Shown piece after piece: positions 6,363 through 6,617 of a stretch of DNA of 6,617 bases. The stretch is taken from the NCBI GenBank assembly GCA_964407285.1, contig CAYOVG010000373.1, forward strand, positions 1 through 6,617. The letters are read 5' to 3'. This DNA is from CAYOVG01 sp964407285 (GTDB taxonomy: Bacteria > Desulfobacterota > Syntrophobacteria > Syntrophobacterales > Syntrophobacteraceae). The position numbers were made by a program, and so were the translations under genes. Position 1 is the stretch's first letter, and each line of letters starts with the position of its first letter. The notes below the pieces were generated by a model, which made no database searches, was not told the DNA's origin, and was given only the letters and a program-made list of their open reading frames with translations.

Positions 6363-6367
6363 CTCCC
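6363..6367 (-). promoter_or_regulatory. Shine-Dalgarno of apgM
   Basis: GGGAG on the minus strand, seven bases before the ATG at 6355. It lies within the 21-bp hom-apgM spacer and picks the ATG over the upstream TTG. Confidence 0.7.
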
Positions 6368-6376
6368 TTTCAAGGC

Positions 6377-6617
6377 TCAGGACTGGAACGAAGAATCGGC
6401 CGCGCTCCCCTCGATGCGGATGAGCTTCGTGGGACCGTGTATGATATTCATTTCGTTCAATTCCGCCAGCGCCTTGCGCACATCGCTCTCGAGGGCCTCA
6501 TGAGTGATCATGACGATGGGGACCGCGCCTTCCACCTGGCGCCCTTTCTAGATGACGGCGGATATGCTGATCCGGTTCTTCCCGAGCACCCCGGAAATGG
6601 CGGAGAGCACGCCCGGG
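6377..6617 (-). CDS. hom: Homoserine dehydrogenase, 3' end (ACT domain), interrupted by an in-frame TAG
   Basis: This is the carboxy-terminal ACT regulatory domain of homoserine dehydrogenase, which reduces aspartate semialdehyde to homoserine at the branch to threonine and methionine. The frame runs in from the right edge as PGVLSAISGVLGKNRISIS-AVI (22 codons), then meets TAG (6548-6550). It continues in the same frame for 56 more family-like codons (KGRQVEGAVPIVMITHEA, then IIHGPTKLIRIEG) to a TGA at 6377-6379. Homologues usually read VIQKGR here, so TAG replaces a CAG glutamine codon by one C-to-T change. If it is read as a stop, the protein loses the second half of its ACT domain while the unseen catalytic part remains. 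The gene lies 21 bp upstream of apgM. The family assignment is good; whether the stop is real is open. Confidence 0.85.

Noticed and set aside
6548..6550. UAG recoding (pyrrolysine or stop reassignment) in hom
   Set aside because: Four other genes here (dnaG, yqeY, hisA, apgM) end at TAG at family-typical lengths, and homologues have plain Gln at this position. A mutation or base error is simpler.

Overview
The window reads as bacterial chromosome, most likely from a deltaproteobacterium (Desulfobacterota, possibly a Syntrophobacter-like sulfate reducer or syntroph). I infer this from protein character and gene company: an RpoD with the acidic, long-linker amino terminus typical of that group, a hom/apgM-type pair, and moderately high GC. 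No taxonomic search was possible. All recognisable genes lie on the minus strand, so transcription runs from high to low coordinates. There are no tRNA or rRNA genes, CRISPR arrays, transposases or phage genes.

In transcription order: (1) the 3' end of homoserine dehydrogenase (6377-6617), whose ACT domain is interrupted by an in-frame TAG; (2) an ApgM-family phosphoglycerate mutase homologue (5117-6355), 21 bp downstream and a candidate homoserine kinase by context; (3) a YbgC/FadM-type acyl-CoA thioesterase (4617-5018); (4) a 286-bp gap with a CRP-like dyad and a REP-like hairpin; (5) hisA (3590-4330) and, 34 bp later, yqeY (3106-3555); (6) a 492-bp non-coding stretch with several inverted repeats, an attenuator-like terminator and a possible promoter; (7) dnaG (805-2613) and rpoD (amino-terminal 265 codons, 1-795), which run off the left edge.

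The left half is the macromolecular-synthesis cluster: primase, the housekeeping sigma factor and the associated yqeY. The usual rpsU (ribosomal protein S21) is not visible. The terminator-like element ahead of dnaG would separate dnaG-rpoD expression from the upstream hisA-yqeY transcript, echoing the internal terminator known upstream of dnaG in Escherichia coli. The right half is amino-acid metabolism: the aspartate-to-threonine branch (hom, apgM) and histidine synthesis (hisA).

Most of this is ordinary conserved core. No new multi-gene system is visible. The points worth a second look are the TAG inside hom, a REP-like palindrome embedded in the dnaG reading frame, the REP-like hairpin and CRP-like dyad upstream of hisA, and the structured leader of dnaG.
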